64,000 nt of DNA from Streptomyces antibioticus (GTDB lineage: Bacteria; Actinomycetota; Actinomycetes; Streptomycetales; Streptomycetaceae): contig NZ_CM007717.1 in NCBI RefSeq assembly GCF_002019855.1, positions 3,869,636 to 3,933,635 of the forward strand, given 5' to 3'. The notes under the pieces were generated by a model. It was not told where the DNA came from and ran no database searches. It worked only from the letters and a program-made list of their open reading frames with translations. This document shows positions 52,169 through 60,952 of the stretch, in pieces. Position 1 is the first letter of the stretch; every line of letters begins with the position of its first letter. Both the position numbers and the translations under genes were made by a program.

Positions 52169-53074
52169 TCAGGACGGCGCCCACTTCAGGATCCGTACGT
52201 CCCCCGCGTCCGGGTCCCCCAGCACCGCGAAGAGTTCGGGGGCCCGGTCCGTGCCGCTGATCGTCCAGGTCAGCTCGTCGCCGCAGCCGCTGCCGGTGCC
52301 GCTGCCCTCGGCGATCCGCAGGACGACGGCGTCCCGGCGGGCGTAGTCGTCGGCTCGGCCGAGCGCCCAACTGCCCGTGCCCTCGCAGACGATCACCGCG
52401 CCGTAGGAGCCGGGCTCGTCCGCCGGGATCTCCGTCAGCTCGGCCCGGCCGCCGGGCCGCAGCAGCAGCTCCGCGCCGTCCGCGCCGCGCCAGACGCCGG
52501 CGAGCCGGGCGGCGGACAGCTCGGGGGGCTCGTACTCCTCGATCAGGCCGGTGACCGTGGCGAGGAGGCCGCCCAGCACGGTGAGCACGGACAGCGCGAC
52601 GGAGGCGACCCCCGCCCGCCACCAGGTGCCCCAGGTCCCCCGGGGACGCTGCCTCGTCCGGTACACGGCGAGGACGGGCAGGACACCGAGCGCCGCGAGC
52701 ACCACGGCGGTGGTGACGAACGGCAGCCTCCACAGGGCGGCCGCCGCCCCGGCCCAGGCCACCGCGACCAGCACCGTGCCCAGCAGGTGCCGTACCCACT
52801 CGGGCCAGGGCAGGGGGCGCAGCGCGGTGCGGGCGAGGGTGAGGGCGGGCAGGGTCTGCGCGCAGGCGTGCGCCAGGCCCAGGAACGGCAGGTACAGGGG
52901 CGCGAAGACCGCCAGACAGGCCAGTCCCCAGGAGGGGCCCATGAGTCCGTAGTCCTCGGTGTCCAGCCGCTGGAACCACCACAGCAGGAAGGCCACGGGG
53001 AGCTGTGCCGCCCCTGCCGCCGCGGCGGCGGACGTCGCGGCTTTCCCCCAGTTCAGACCCGTCTTCGTACGCAT
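52169..53074 (-). CDS. Polytopic membrane protein with C-terminal extracytoplasmic-like domain
   Basis: 301 residues, family not recognised. Five or so hydrophobic helices lie at 12-175 (LPVAFLLWWFQ, LACLAVFAPLYLPFLGL, LLGTVLVAVAWAGAAAALW, VVLAALGVLPVLAVY, LSVLTVLGGLLATVTGL). A soluble C-terminal domain (about 185-301) starts LAGVWRGADGAELLLRPGGRAELTEIP and has two Cys that could pair, similar in pattern to small lipocalin-like domains seen in Streptomyces membrane proteins. ATG 53074 with GGAG; ATG 53089 is the alternative. Possibly affected by the palindrome at 53134. Confidence 0.78.
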   Translation of the reverse strand: MRTKTGLNWGKAATSAAAAAGAAQLPVAFLLWWFQRLDTEDYGLMGPSWGLACLAVFAPLYLPFLGLAHACAQTLPALTLARTALRPLPWPEWVRHLLGTVLVAVAWAGAAAALWRLPFVTTAVVLAALGVLPVLAVYRTRQRPRGTWGTWWRAGVASVALSVLTVLGGLLATVTGLIEEYEPPELSAARLAGVWRGADGAELLLRPGGRAELTEIPADEPGSYGAVIVCEGTGSWALGRADDYARRDAVVLRIAEGSGTGSGCGDELTWTISGTDRAPELFAVLGDPDAGDVRILKWAPS

Positions 53075-53133
53075 GTTCTCCCACCCCATGGGCGGCAGCG
53101 TACGTGATACGCGCGATGCACACCCCTTCCGAT

Positions 53134-53148
53134 CTGACGCTCCGTCAG
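53134..53148. promoter_or_regulatory. Regulon palindrome at the flavin reductase start
   Basis: CTGACGCTCCGTCAG, five bases before ATG 53154, the same operator-to-start spacing as at the DoxX gene. A leaderless promoter buried in the operator is likely. Confidence 0.77.
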
Positions 53149-53153
53149 TTTCA

Positions 53154-53762
53154 ATGGATGGCGTGATGGGACACGCGGGGATGGCGGCGGCGGCCGTCCG
53201 GTATCTGCGGGCGCGGCCGGATCCGCGGCCGGTCGAGGCGCTGCCCCGGCCCGAGCTGCGCTGCGTACGCGACGACGAGCGCGCGCCGGTGGACCGGGGC
53301 GAGTTCCGGCGCGTGCTGAGCGCATTCGCCTCGGGCGTCACCGTGATCACCGCCCCGGCGGGCGACGGCGAGCCGGGCCCGGCCGGGTTCGCCTGCCAGT
53401 CCTTCTCGTCCCTGTCCCTGGACCCGCCGCTGGTCGCCTTCATGGTCGGCCGTACGTCGACGACCTGGCCGCGCATCGCCCGCGCGGGCGTGTTCTGCGT
53501 CAACGTGCTGGGCGCGGACCAGGCCGCCCTGTGCCGGGCCTTCGCGGTGAGCGGCGCGGACAAGTTCGCCGGTGTCCGCCACGATCCGGCGCCCGTCTCC
53601 GGGGCGCCGCGCCTGACCGGCGCCCTCGCCTGGATCGACTGCGCGATCCACGCGGTGCACACCGGCGGCGACCATCTGATCGTGGTGGGCCGGGTGACCG
53701 CGCTCGGCACGACGGCCGGTGAGGAACCGCCACTGCTGTTCCACCGGGGGCGGTTCCTCTGA
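53154..53762 (+). CDS. Flavin reductase-domain protein (HpaC/HsaB-like)
   Basis: 202 residues: an N-terminal extension of about 45 residues, then the flavin reductase fold (FRRVLSAFASGVTVITA, FACQSFSSLSLDPPLVAFMV, FCVNVLGADQAALCRAFA, CAIHAVHTGGDHLIVVGRV). It supplies reduced FMN/FAD to a two-component monooxygenase, and the LLM proteins at 13-16 kb are obvious clients. ATG 53154; internal ATG 53166 also possible. Confidence 0.9.
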   Translation: MDGVMGHAGMAAAAVRYLRARPDPRPVEALPRPELRCVRDDERAPVDRGEFRRVLSAFASGVTVITAPAGDGEPGPAGFACQSFSSLSLDPPLVAFMVGRTSTTWPRIARAGVFCVNVLGADQAALCRAFAVSGADKFAGVRHDPAPVSGAPRLTGALAWIDCAIHAVHTGGDHLIVVGRVTALGTTAGEEPPLLFHRGRFL

Positions 53763-53783
53763 AGCCCTGGGCCGGCTGGGCCG

Positions 53784-55193
53784 TCAGGCAGGCAGGGCGG
53801 CCGTCGGCACGGGGGCCGCCGGACGCCGTCGGATCACCAGGGCCATCAGGGCCGCCGCCGCGCACAGCGCGCCCGAGGCGTACCAGACGACGTCGTAGGA
53901 GCCGAAGGTGTCGCGGGCGACGCCGCCCAGGAAGGCCACGAGCGCGGCGCCGACCTGGTGGGAGGCCAGGACCCAGCCGAAGACGATGGCGCTGTCCTCG
54001 CCGTACTGCTCCCGGCACAGGGCCAGGGTGGGCGGGACGGTGGCGACCCAGTCGAGGCCGTAGAAGACGATGAAGAAGATCATCGGCGGGTGGACCGAGG
54101 GGGCCAGCAGGAGGGGCAGGAAGAGCAGCGAGACGCCGCGCAGGGCGTAGTACACGGCGAGCAGGCGGCGCGGTTCGAAGCGGTCGGTGAACCAGCCGGA
54201 GGCGATCGTGCCGACGACGTCGAACACCCCGATGACCGCGAGCAGCGAGGCCGCCGCCGTGACCGGCATGCCGTGGTCGTGCGCGGCCGGCACGAAGTGC
54301 GTCTGGATCAGGCCGTTGGTGGAGGCGCCGCAGATCGCGAAGGTCCCGGCGAGCAGCCAGAACGGGCCGGTGCGGACCGCCTTCAACAGGACCGTGACCG
54401 TGCGGCGGGCGGCGCCCGTCACCGGCGGCGGCTTCTCCACGAACTCCTCGGCCCCGTACGGCGCGACGCCGATGTCGGCCGGGTGGTCGCGCAGCAGCAG
54501 CCAGACGAAGGGGACGACGGCGAGGGCGGCCAGCGCGACGGTGACGGCCGCCGGACGCCACTCGTACCGGGTGACGATCCACGACAGCAGCGGCAGGAAG
54601 ATCAGTTGGCCGGAGGCGGAGGCCGCGGTGAGGATGCCGCTGACCAGGCCCCGGCGTGCGGTGAACCAGCGGTTGGTGACCGTCGCGGCGAAGGCGAGCG
54701 CCATCGAGCCGGAGCCGAGGCCGACCAGCAGGCCCCAGCACAGCAGCAGTTGCCAGGCGGCCGTCATCCACACGGTCAGGCCCGAGCCGACGGCGATCAC
54801 GGTCAGCGCGACGGCGACCACCCGGCGGATGCCGTACCGGTCCATCAGCGCGGCCGCGAACGGCGCGGTGAGCCCGTAGAGCGCGAGGTTGATGGAGACG
54901 GCCGCGCCGATCGTGCCGCGCGACCAGCCGAACTCCTGATGCAGCGGGTCGATGAGGAGGCTCGGCAGCGAGCGGAAGGCGGCCGCGCCGATGATCGTGA
55001 CGAAGGTGACGGCGGCGACGAACCACGCGCGGTGGATCCGGGCCGGCTTCCTCGGGGGCCGCGCCCCGGCCGGGGCGGGCGCTTCGCTTGTCGGTGACAC
55101 GTCGGTGGGTGGCACGTCGGTCGGTGGCACGTCTGCCTGGGGCACGTCTGTCTGGGACACGCCGTACAGACTCCGATATTCATGCACTTTCAA
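53784..55193 (-). CDS. Major facilitator superfamily transporter (monocarboxylate-like)
   Basis: 469 residues, twelve predicted helices. The N-terminal cytoplasmic tail repeats VPPTD/VPQAD units; DRYGIRRVVAVALTV is the loop 2-3 MFS motif, with FGWSRGTIGAAVSINLALYG nearby as in oxalate/formate-type and monocarboxylate carriers. It probably takes up the organic acid degraded by this region. Start TTG 55193 or GTG 55187; neither has a clear ribosome binding site. Divergent from the GlxA-type regulator. Confidence 0.88.
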   Translation of the reverse strand: MKVHEYRSLYGVSQTDVPQADVPPTDVPPTDVSPTSEAPAPAGARPPRKPARIHRAWFVAAVTFVTIIGAAAFRSLPSLLIDPLHQEFGWSRGTIGAAVSINLALYGLTAPFAAALMDRYGIRRVVAVALTVIAVGSGLTVWMTAAWQLLLCWGLLVGLGSGSMALAFAATVTNRWFTARRGLVSGILTAASASGQLIFLPLLSWIVTRYEWRPAAVTVALAALAVVPFVWLLLRDHPADIGVAPYGAEEFVEKPPPVTGAARRTVTVLLKAVRTGPFWLLAGTFAICGASTNGLIQTHFVPAAHDHGMPVTAAASLLAVIGVFDVVGTIASGWFTDRFEPRRLLAVYYALRGVSLLFLPLLLAPSVHPPMIFFIVFYGLDWVATVPPTLALCREQYGEDSAIVFGWVLASHQVGAALVAFLGGVARDTFGSYDVVWYASGALCAAAALMALVIRRRPAAPVPTAALPA

Positions 55194-55231
55194 CTAGTGG
55201 CCCGAGGGTCAGCATTCGCTAGGATCGGGCC

Positions 55232-56275
55232 ATGCCGCAGGAAGCCGTTCCGGCCGCCCACCACCGCCCGCACCGCGTCGTCGTGCTCGCCCTCGACGGG
55301 CTGATCCCCTTCGAGCTGGGCATCCCGCACCGGATCTTCGGCCGCCCCAAGGACGCCGAGGGGCGGCCGCTGTACGAGGTCGTGACCTGCTCGGTCCGGC
55401 CGCCGGGGCCGGTCAGGACGGACGCCGACTTCGCCCTCATGGTCGAGCACGGACCCGAGACGCTCGCCACCGCCGACACCGTGGTCGTCCCCGCCTCCTA
55501 CGAGCTGGGCCCGGTCTTCGAGCGGGGCGTGCTCACCGAGGAACTGGCCGCCGCCCTGGCCCACATCCGGCCCGGCACCCGCCTCACCTCCATCTGCACC
55601 GGCGTGTACGTGCTCGCCGCCGCCGGTCTCCTCGACGGCCGCCGCGCGACCACGCACTGGGCCGAGGCCGACCACATGCAGCGGCTCTTCCCGCGCGTGC
55701 GGGTCGACCCGGACGTGCTGTTCGTCGACGACGGGGACGTGCTGACCTCGGCCGGCGTGGCCGCCGGGATCGACCTGTGCCTGCACATCCTGCGCCGCGA
55801 CCACGGCACCGCCGTCGCCAACCACGTGGCCCGCTACACCGTCGTCCCGCCGCACCGCGACGGCGGACAGGCGCAGTACATCGCACGGCCCGTGCCCGAC
55901 CCCCAGCAGTCGAGCACGGCCTCGGCACGGGCCTGGGCACTGGCCCGGCTGCACGAGCCGATCCAACTGCGGGACATGGCCGGCCAGGAGTCCATGTCGG
56001 TACGCACCTTCACCCGCCGCTTCCGCGAGGAGGCCGGCATCAGCCCCGGCCAATGGCTCACCCAGCAGCGGGTGGAACGGGCCCGCCACCTGCTCGAATC
56101 CAGCGCCCTCTCCGTCGACCGCATCGCCCGCGACGCCGGCTTCGGCACGGCCCAGTCGATGCGCCAACACCTCCAGGCGGCCCTGGGCGTGACCCCGACG
56201 GCTTACCGGCGGACCTTCCGCACGGAGAGCGGTACCGCCGTCGAGGCGGACAGCGGCGCCGCCGTCAGAAGGTGA
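55232..56275 (+). CDS. GlxA-type transcriptional regulator (DJ-1/PfpI plus AraC HTH)
   Basis: 347 residues. N-terminal DJ-1/PfpI amidotransferase-like domain with the elbow Cys in SICTGVYVLAAAG and TTHW after it. C-terminal AraC double HTH (about 230-320: MSVRTFTRRFREEAGISPGQWL and IARDAGFGTAQSMRQHLQ). It likely controls the divergent MFS gene 38 bases away. The 3' end overlaps the alcohol dehydrogenase gene by 11 bases (convergent). Confidence 0.93.
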   Translation: MPQEAVPAAHHRPHRVVVLALDGLIPFELGIPHRIFGRPKDAEGRPLYEVVTCSVRPPGPVRTDADFALMVEHGPETLATADTVVVPASYELGPVFERGVLTEELAAALAHIRPGTRLTSICTGVYVLAAAGLLDGRRATTHWAEADHMQRLFPRVRVDPDVLFVDDGDVLTSAGVAAGIDLCLHILRRDHGTAVANHVARYTVVPPHRDGGQAQYIARPVPDPQQSSTASARAWALARLHEPIQLRDMAGQESMSVRTFTRRFREEAGISPGQWLTQQRVERARHLLESSALSVDRIARDAGFGTAQSMRQHLQAALGVTPTAYRRTFRTESGTAVEADSGAAVRR

Positions 56276-57314
56276 GCACCCCCCGTGCCACCCGCCCCGC
56301 CTCCGCGTCCTCCGTCGCCTTCTCGAAGTCCTCCACCGGGTAGGTGCGGGTGACGAGTTCGTCGAGGAGGAGGCGGCCCTCGGTGTAGAGGGTGGCGTAG
56401 AGGGCGATGTCGCGTTGGGGGCGGGAGGCGCCGTAGCGGCAGCCGAGGATCGACTTGTCCAGGAAGAGGGAGGAGACGACGAAGGACGCCTCCGCGGTCG
56501 CCGCCGGCATCCCGAGCAGCACCGCCTGGCCGTGCCGGTCGAGCAGGTCGATCGCCGCGCGGACCAGCTCCACCCGGCCCACGCACTCGAAGACATGGTC
56601 CGCGCCCGTCGGCAGCACCTCCCGCACGCCGTCCACCGTGGAAAAGAAGTGCGTGGCCCCGAACCTCCGGGCCACCTCCTCCTTGCCCGGGTTGGCGTCC
56701 ACGGCGACGATCCGCAGCGCGCCCGCGAGCCGCGCGCCCTGGAGGACGTTCAGCCCGATGCCGCCCGCGCCGATGACGACGACGCTCTCGCCGAAGCCCA
56801 CCCGGGCCCGGTTGAGCACCGCGCCGACCCCGGTCAGCACCCCGCAGCCGATCAGCGCGGCGGAGGTCAGCGGGATGTCCTTCGGTATCCGCACCGCCTG
56901 GACCGCCTTGACGACCGTCCGCTCCGCGAAGGCCGAGTTGGAGGCGAACTGGTGCACCGGACGCCCCGCGCGCGTGAACGGCCGCCCCGGGCGTCCGATG
57001 GCCCGCCGGCACATCGTCGGCCGCCCCCGGTCGCACTCCGCGCACGCCCCGCAGCTCGCCAGCGTGGACAGCGCCACATGGTCACCCGGGACGACATGGG
57101 TGACCCCGGCCCCGACCTCCGCCACCACCCCGGCGCCCTCGTGCCCGAGGACCACCGGCGCGGGGAACGGGATCGTCCCGTCGATCACCGACAGGTCGCT
57201 GTGGCACAGCCCGGCCGCCGCGACCGCGACAAGCACCTCCCCGGGGCCCGGCTCCCGCACCTGGAGGTCGTCGACGACCTCGGCCCGCTTCCCGTCGAAC
57301 AGCACCCCACGCAT
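56265..57314 (-). CDS. Zinc-dependent alcohol dehydrogenase (class III-like MDR)
   Basis: 349-residue medium-chain dehydrogenase. Catalytic zinc ligands are in GLCHSD and GHEGAG; the structural zinc loop CGACAECDRGRPTMC has all four Cys; the Rossmann turn is GAGGIGLNVLQGA. It oxidises an alcohol to an aldehyde with NAD(P). ATG 57314 overlaps the stop of the acyl-CoA dehydrogenase (ATGA), so it is the last gene of the 59.5 to 56.3 kb unit. Confidence 0.94.
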   Translation of the reverse strand: MRGVLFDGKRAEVVDDLQVREPGPGEVLVAVAAAGLCHSDLSVIDGTIPFPAPVVLGHEGAGVVAEVGAGVTHVVPGDHVALSTLASCGACAECDRGRPTMCRRAIGRPGRPFTRAGRPVHQFASNSAFAERTVVKAVQAVRIPKDIPLTSAALIGCGVLTGVGAVLNRARVGFGESVVVIGAGGIGLNVLQGARLAGALRIVAVDANPGKEEVARRFGATHFFSTVDGVREVLPTGADHVFECVGRVELVRAAIDLLDRHGQAVLLGMPAATAEASFVVSSLFLDKSILGCRYGASRPQRDIALYATLYTEGRLLLDELVTRTYPVEDFEKATEDAEAGRVARGVLTF

Positions 57315-58456
57315 CAGACGGCCCCCTTGCGCTCTCTCGGCAGGCCGAGCACCCGCTCGGCGATGATCGTGCGCTGGATCTGGTCCGAGCCGCCGTAGAT
57401 CGTGTCGGCCCGGGAGAACAGGAACAGCCGCTGCGCCTCGTCCAGTTCGTACGGCGTCGTGGGCGTCCAGTCCGAGGGGCCCGCGCTCGCCGGCGCGCCC
57501 CGCACCCCCACCGCGGCCTCCCCGAGCCGCTGGTGCCAGCCGGCCCACAGCAGCTTGGCGACACTGGGCGCGCCCGGCCCGCCGGAACCGCCCAGCGTCC
57601 GCAGCGCGTTCCACCGCATGGTCCGCAGCTCGGCCCACAGCCCCACCAGCCGCTCGCGCGTCACCGGGTCGTCGGCCGCCCCGGACGCCACGGCCGCCCG
57701 GATCACCCGCCCCAGCTCCTCGGCGAACCCGATCTGCTGGGCGAGCGTCGACACCCCCCGCTCGAAGCCGAGCAGGCTCATCGCGACCCGCCAGCCGTCG
57801 CCCTCCGCGCCGACCACGTGCGCGGCGCGCGCCCCGTCGAAGAACACCTCGTTGAAGTCGCTGGTGCCGGTGAGCTGACGGATCGGCCGCACCTCGATAC
57901 GGCCCGGCTGGTCCATCGGCACCAGCAGGAAGGTCAGGCCCCTGTGCCGCGTCGACTCCGGATCGCTGCGGGCGAGCACGAAGCACCAGTCCGCCTCATG
58001 GGCGAGCGAGGTCCAGATCTTCTGGCCGGTGACCCGGAAGCCGTCGGCCGACCGCTCCGCCCGGGTGCGCACCCCGGCCAGGTCCGAGCCCGCGCCGGGC
58101 TCGCTGTACCCCTGGCACCACAGTTCCGCGCCCGCCGCGATCGGCGGCAGGAACCGGTCCTTCTGTTCCGCCGAGCCGTGCGCGAGCAGGGTCGGCGCGA
58201 GGAGGTTCTCCCCGATGTGCCCGGAGCGCGCCGGGGCCGCCGAGCGCGCGTACTCCTCGGCCCAGGCGACCTGTTGGGTGAGGGTGGCGGTCCGGTTGCC
58301 GTACCCGCCCTCCCGCCAGCCCAGGCCGATCCATCCCGCGGCCCCGAGCGTCCGCTCCCAGCCCCGCCGGTCCGAGGCCCCCGGCGCGTGCTCGGCGAGC
58401 CAGACACGCGCCTCGGCACGAAAGCCGTCGTCCACCGCATCGAACCCGAAATCCAC
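57314..58456 (-). CDS. Acyl-CoA dehydrogenase
   Basis: 380 residues. LWCQGYSEPGAGSDLAGVRT (FAD/substrate loop), KIWTSLAHEADWCFVL, FFDGARA and the C-terminal YGGSDQIQRTIIAERVLGLP, as in the larger subunit type of steroid-like acyl-CoA dehydrogenases. GTG 58456 is chosen because GGGAGG lies five bases upstream. It follows the SDR gene by 125 bases that contain a genome-repeat-like element, and is coupled to the alcohol dehydrogenase. Confidence 0.92.
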   Translation of the reverse strand: MDFGFDAVDDGFRAEARVWLAEHAPGASDRRGWERTLGAAGWIGLGWREGGYGNRTATLTQQVAWAEEYARSAAPARSGHIGENLLAPTLLAHGSAEQKDRFLPPIAAGAELWCQGYSEPGAGSDLAGVRTRAERSADGFRVTGQKIWTSLAHEADWCFVLARSDPESTRHRGLTFLLVPMDQPGRIEVRPIRQLTGTSDFNEVFFDGARAAHVVGAEGDGWRVAMSLLGFERGVSTLAQQIGFAEELGRVIRAAVASGAADDPVTRERLVGLWAELRTMRWNALRTLGGSGGPGAPSVAKLLWAGWHQRLGEAAVGVRGAPASAGPSDWTPTTPYELDEAQRLFLFSRADTIYGGSDQIQRTIIAERVLGLPRERKGAV

Positions 58457-58491
58457 GTGCACCTCCCTGAGCGAACGACACCCACGACCCA

Positions 58492-58550
58492 CCCAGGGGC
58501 GCGGGGCTGCATCGACATGCGGCTCCGCCGCGTGAGCGCGACCAGCCACA
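58492..58550. repeat. Streptomyces-type dispersed intergenic repeat
   Basis: About 59 bp beginning CCCAGGGGCGCGGGGCTGC and containing ATGCGGCTCCGCCGCGTGAG then CGCGACCAGCC. This matches from memory a small GC-rich element found in many intergenic regions of Streptomyces genomes. The internal GCGGC/GCCGC arms can fold. It sits inside an otherwise tight operon. Confidence 0.7.
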
Positions 58551-58581
58551 CCCGACCCGCACCCACCCCGGGCAGGGGACC

Positions 58582-59496
58582 TCACCCGTTGGGCCGCGCC
58601 CCCTCCGCCGCCGCCCGCCGCATCTCCTCCAGCCGCTCCAGCATCGGCATCGGATCCGTCCCCACCGACCCCGGCAGCACCGCGGCGATCCGCTCCGGAG
58701 TCCACGCGCCCGCTTCCGCGTAGGCCGCCCGCAGCTCCCGCGGCTGGGCCCACACGGCGATCTTCGCACCGGCGACCGTGTAGACCTGTCCGGTTATCCC
58801 CAGCTCGGCCGCGCGGTCGGACAAGAGGTAAATCACCATGGCGGCGACGTCCTCCGGCTCGCCGATCTCCGCCAGCTCCGTCGGCACCCCCGCCGACATC
58901 CGGGTCCGCGCGACCGGCGCCACCGCGTTCGCCGTCACCCCGTACCGGTGCAGGCCGAGCGCCGCACTGCGCACCAGCGAGATGATCCCGCCCTTCGCCG
59001 CGCTGTAGTTGGCCTGTGACACCGACCCCTGGTGGTTGCCGCTGGTGAAGCCGATCAGCGTGCCCGAGCCCTGCCGGCGCATCACGGCGGCGGCGGCCCG
59101 GAAGACCGTGAACGTGCCCTTGAGATGGGTGGCGACGACCGGGTCCCACTCCTCCTCGGTCATGTTGAACAGCATCCGCTCGCGCAGGATCCCGGCGACG
59201 CACACCGCCCCGTCGAGCCGTCCGAACGCCTCCAGGGCGGTGTCCACAACCCGCTGCCCGCCCGCCATGGTGGAGATGTCGTCGGCGACGGCGACGGCCT
59301 GCCCGCCGGCCGCCTCGATCTCCTTGACGACCCCCTCGGCGACCTCGCTCGCGGGCGAACCCCCGTCCACGGCCACGCCGTAGTCGTTGACGACGACCCG
59401 CGCCCCCTCGGCCGCCGCGGCCAGCGCGACCGCCCGCCCGATGCCGCGCCCCGCGCCGGTGACGGCTATGACCCTGCCGGCCAAGAAGTTCCCCAC
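58582..59496 (-). CDS. Short-chain dehydrogenase (3-hydroxyacyl-CoA dehydrogenase-like)
   Basis: 304-residue SDR with a C-terminal extension. VTGAGRGIGRAVALA, NDYGVAVDGGSPASE (the long loop seen in multifunctional-enzyme type 2 hydroxyacyl dehydrogenases), YSAAKGGIISLVRSAA as active-site Tyr/Lys, and a 45-residue tail after the NAD fold. The usual Asn-Asn-Ala-Gly reads CVAGILRERM. It likely performs the hydroxyacyl-CoA oxidation step. ATG 59496, 23 bases from the first of two regulon palindromes. Confidence 0.92.
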   Translation of the reverse strand: MGNFLAGRVIAVTGAGRGIGRAVALAAAAEGARVVVNDYGVAVDGGSPASEVAEGVVKEIEAAGGQAVAVADDISTMAGGQRVVDTALEAFGRLDGAVCVAGILRERMLFNMTEEEWDPVVATHLKGTFTVFRAAAAVMRRQGSGTLIGFTSGNHQGSVSQANYSAAKGGIISLVRSAALGLHRYGVTANAVAPVARTRMSAGVPTELAEIGEPEDVAAMVIYLLSDRAAELGITGQVYTVAGAKIAVWAQPRELRAAYAEAGAWTPERIAAVLPGSVGTDPMPMLERLEEMRRAAAEGARPNG

Positions 59497-59518
59497 GCCT
59501 CTCCCCTTCCAGCGGTTT

Positions 59519-59566
59519 CTGACGGACGGTTAGATGCTCTCGGAACCGTATCTGACGGTCCGTTAG
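59519..59566. promoter_or_regulatory. Two regulon palindromes in the SDR/cyclase divergent promoter
   Basis: CTGACGGACGGTTAG (59519-59533) and CTGACGGTCCGTTAG (59552-59566), centres 33 bp apart. Both keep one perfect CTGACGG arm and share the same GTTAG change in the other. Confidence 0.73.
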
Positions 59567-59614
59567 ATTCTACGTCCCGCCGGACGGGCGAGGACAAGCC
59601 CCGGGAGGCACCGG

Positions 59615-60541
59615 ATGGCACTGCCGAAGGAGTTCCACGACATCGCCGGGCGCGTCCGCAACTGGGGGCGCTGGGGCGCCGACGACGAGATCGGCACCCT
59701 GAACCTGATCACCGACGAGGTGGTGCGCCGGGCCGCCGCCGAGATCCGCACCGGCCGCCGGGTGCCGCTGGCGCTGCCGCTGCGGGAGGACGGCGTGCAG
59801 ACCGGGCTGATCCCGGGGCGGATCAACCCGCTGCACACGATGGTGCAGATCAACCAGGAGATCTTCGGCCCCGGCACGGTGGCGTGCAGCGACGACGCCG
59901 TGACGATGGGCCTCCAGGCGGCCACCCACTGGGACGCGCTGACCCATGTCTCGCACTCCGGGACGCTCTACAACGGCCGCCCCGCGTCCACCGTCACCGC
60001 GCACGGCGGCGCCGAGTTCAGCGGGATCGGCACGGCGCGGCACGTCGTCTCGCGCGGGGTACTGCTGGACGTGGCCCGCGCGCGGGGCGTCGACCGGCTG
60101 CCCGGCGGCCACGCGGTCACCCCGGAGGACCTGGCGGCGGCGGAGGAACTGGCGGGCACGCGCGTGCGTGCCGGTGACGTCGTGCTCGTACGGACCGGGC
60201 AGATCCAGCTCTACCTGGCCGGCGACAAGCACGGGTACGGCTTCCCCTCGCCGGGTCTGTCGGTCCGTACGCCGGAGTGGTTCCACGCGCGCGACGTGGC
60301 CGCCGTCGCCAACGACACGCTCACGTTCGAGATCTTCCCGCCGGAGATCGAGGACCTGTGGCTGCCGGTGCACGCGCTCGACCTGGTCGAGATGGGGATG
60401 CTCCAGGGCCAGAACTGGAATCTCGAAGAGTTGTCCACAGCCTGTGGAGAAACGGGCCGGTACGCGTTCCTGCTGTCGGCCATGCCCGAGCCGTTCATGG
60501 GCGGCACGGGAACGCCGGTGGCCCCCGTGGCCGTCCTGTAG
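59615..60541 (+). CDS. Cyclase family protein (kynurenine formamidase-like)
   Basis: 308-residue metal-dependent hydrolase of the cyclase family. HWDALTHVSHSG carries the metal ligands in place of HxGTHxD, followed by GVLLDVARARGVDRLP. The C-terminus has DLWLPVHALDLVEMGMLQGQNWNLEEL. Members open lactones, amides or cyclic diketones, so a ring-opening hydrolysis is plausible. ATG 59615; divergent from the SDR under two palindromes. Confidence 0.9.
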   Translation: MALPKEFHDIAGRVRNWGRWGADDEIGTLNLITDEVVRRAAAEIRTGRRVPLALPLREDGVQTGLIPGRINPLHTMVQINQEIFGPGTVACSDDAVTMGLQAATHWDALTHVSHSGTLYNGRPASTVTAHGGAEFSGIGTARHVVSRGVLLDVARARGVDRLPGGHAVTPEDLAAAEELAGTRVRAGDVVLVRTGQIQLYLAGDKHGYGFPSPGLSVRTPEWFHARDVAAVANDTLTFEIFPPEIEDLWLPVHALDLVEMGMLQGQNWNLEELSTACGETGRYAFLLSAMPEPFMGGTGTPVAPVAVL

Positions 60542-60952
60542 CCGTCTCCGCGGGGCCCCGGACGGCGGCGCTCGGCTGCCCGCCCCGAGCACGGCACCGC
60601 GCGCCGCCGTCCCACCCCGGCGTACCGGCACCGGTTCCCCTCCGGCCCCGAGGGAGCCGACGCCGTGTCACGACCCGCGCTCGGCGAGGGACTCCGTCAC
60701 CGAGACCCTTGCCGTCCCCTCACGGCGAATCGCTGCCACAAGCGTGATCAAACGGACAGGGCACGTCAACACCTGGAAGGGGATTTATCACTTACGCCCG
60801 ATGCGTCACGGCGCGCACGGAAGCACGTCCGGGGCGCACCGCGGCCGTTCCCGACCGGACGACAGCGCTTTCTGCGACCGTGCACCACCGTGCACCGCCC
60901 CAGTCACCGCCACCGCCACCGCCACCGGCACCGGCACCGGCACCGGCACCGG
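60542..60952. other. 411-base gap with hexamer repeat
   Basis: No credible gene: the only long frame reads a His-Arg artefact through the repeat. It contains a CACCGC/CACCGG hexamer tract (60904-60954) next to the end of the HATPase-like gene. No terminator with clear stem was seen. Confidence 0.6.
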
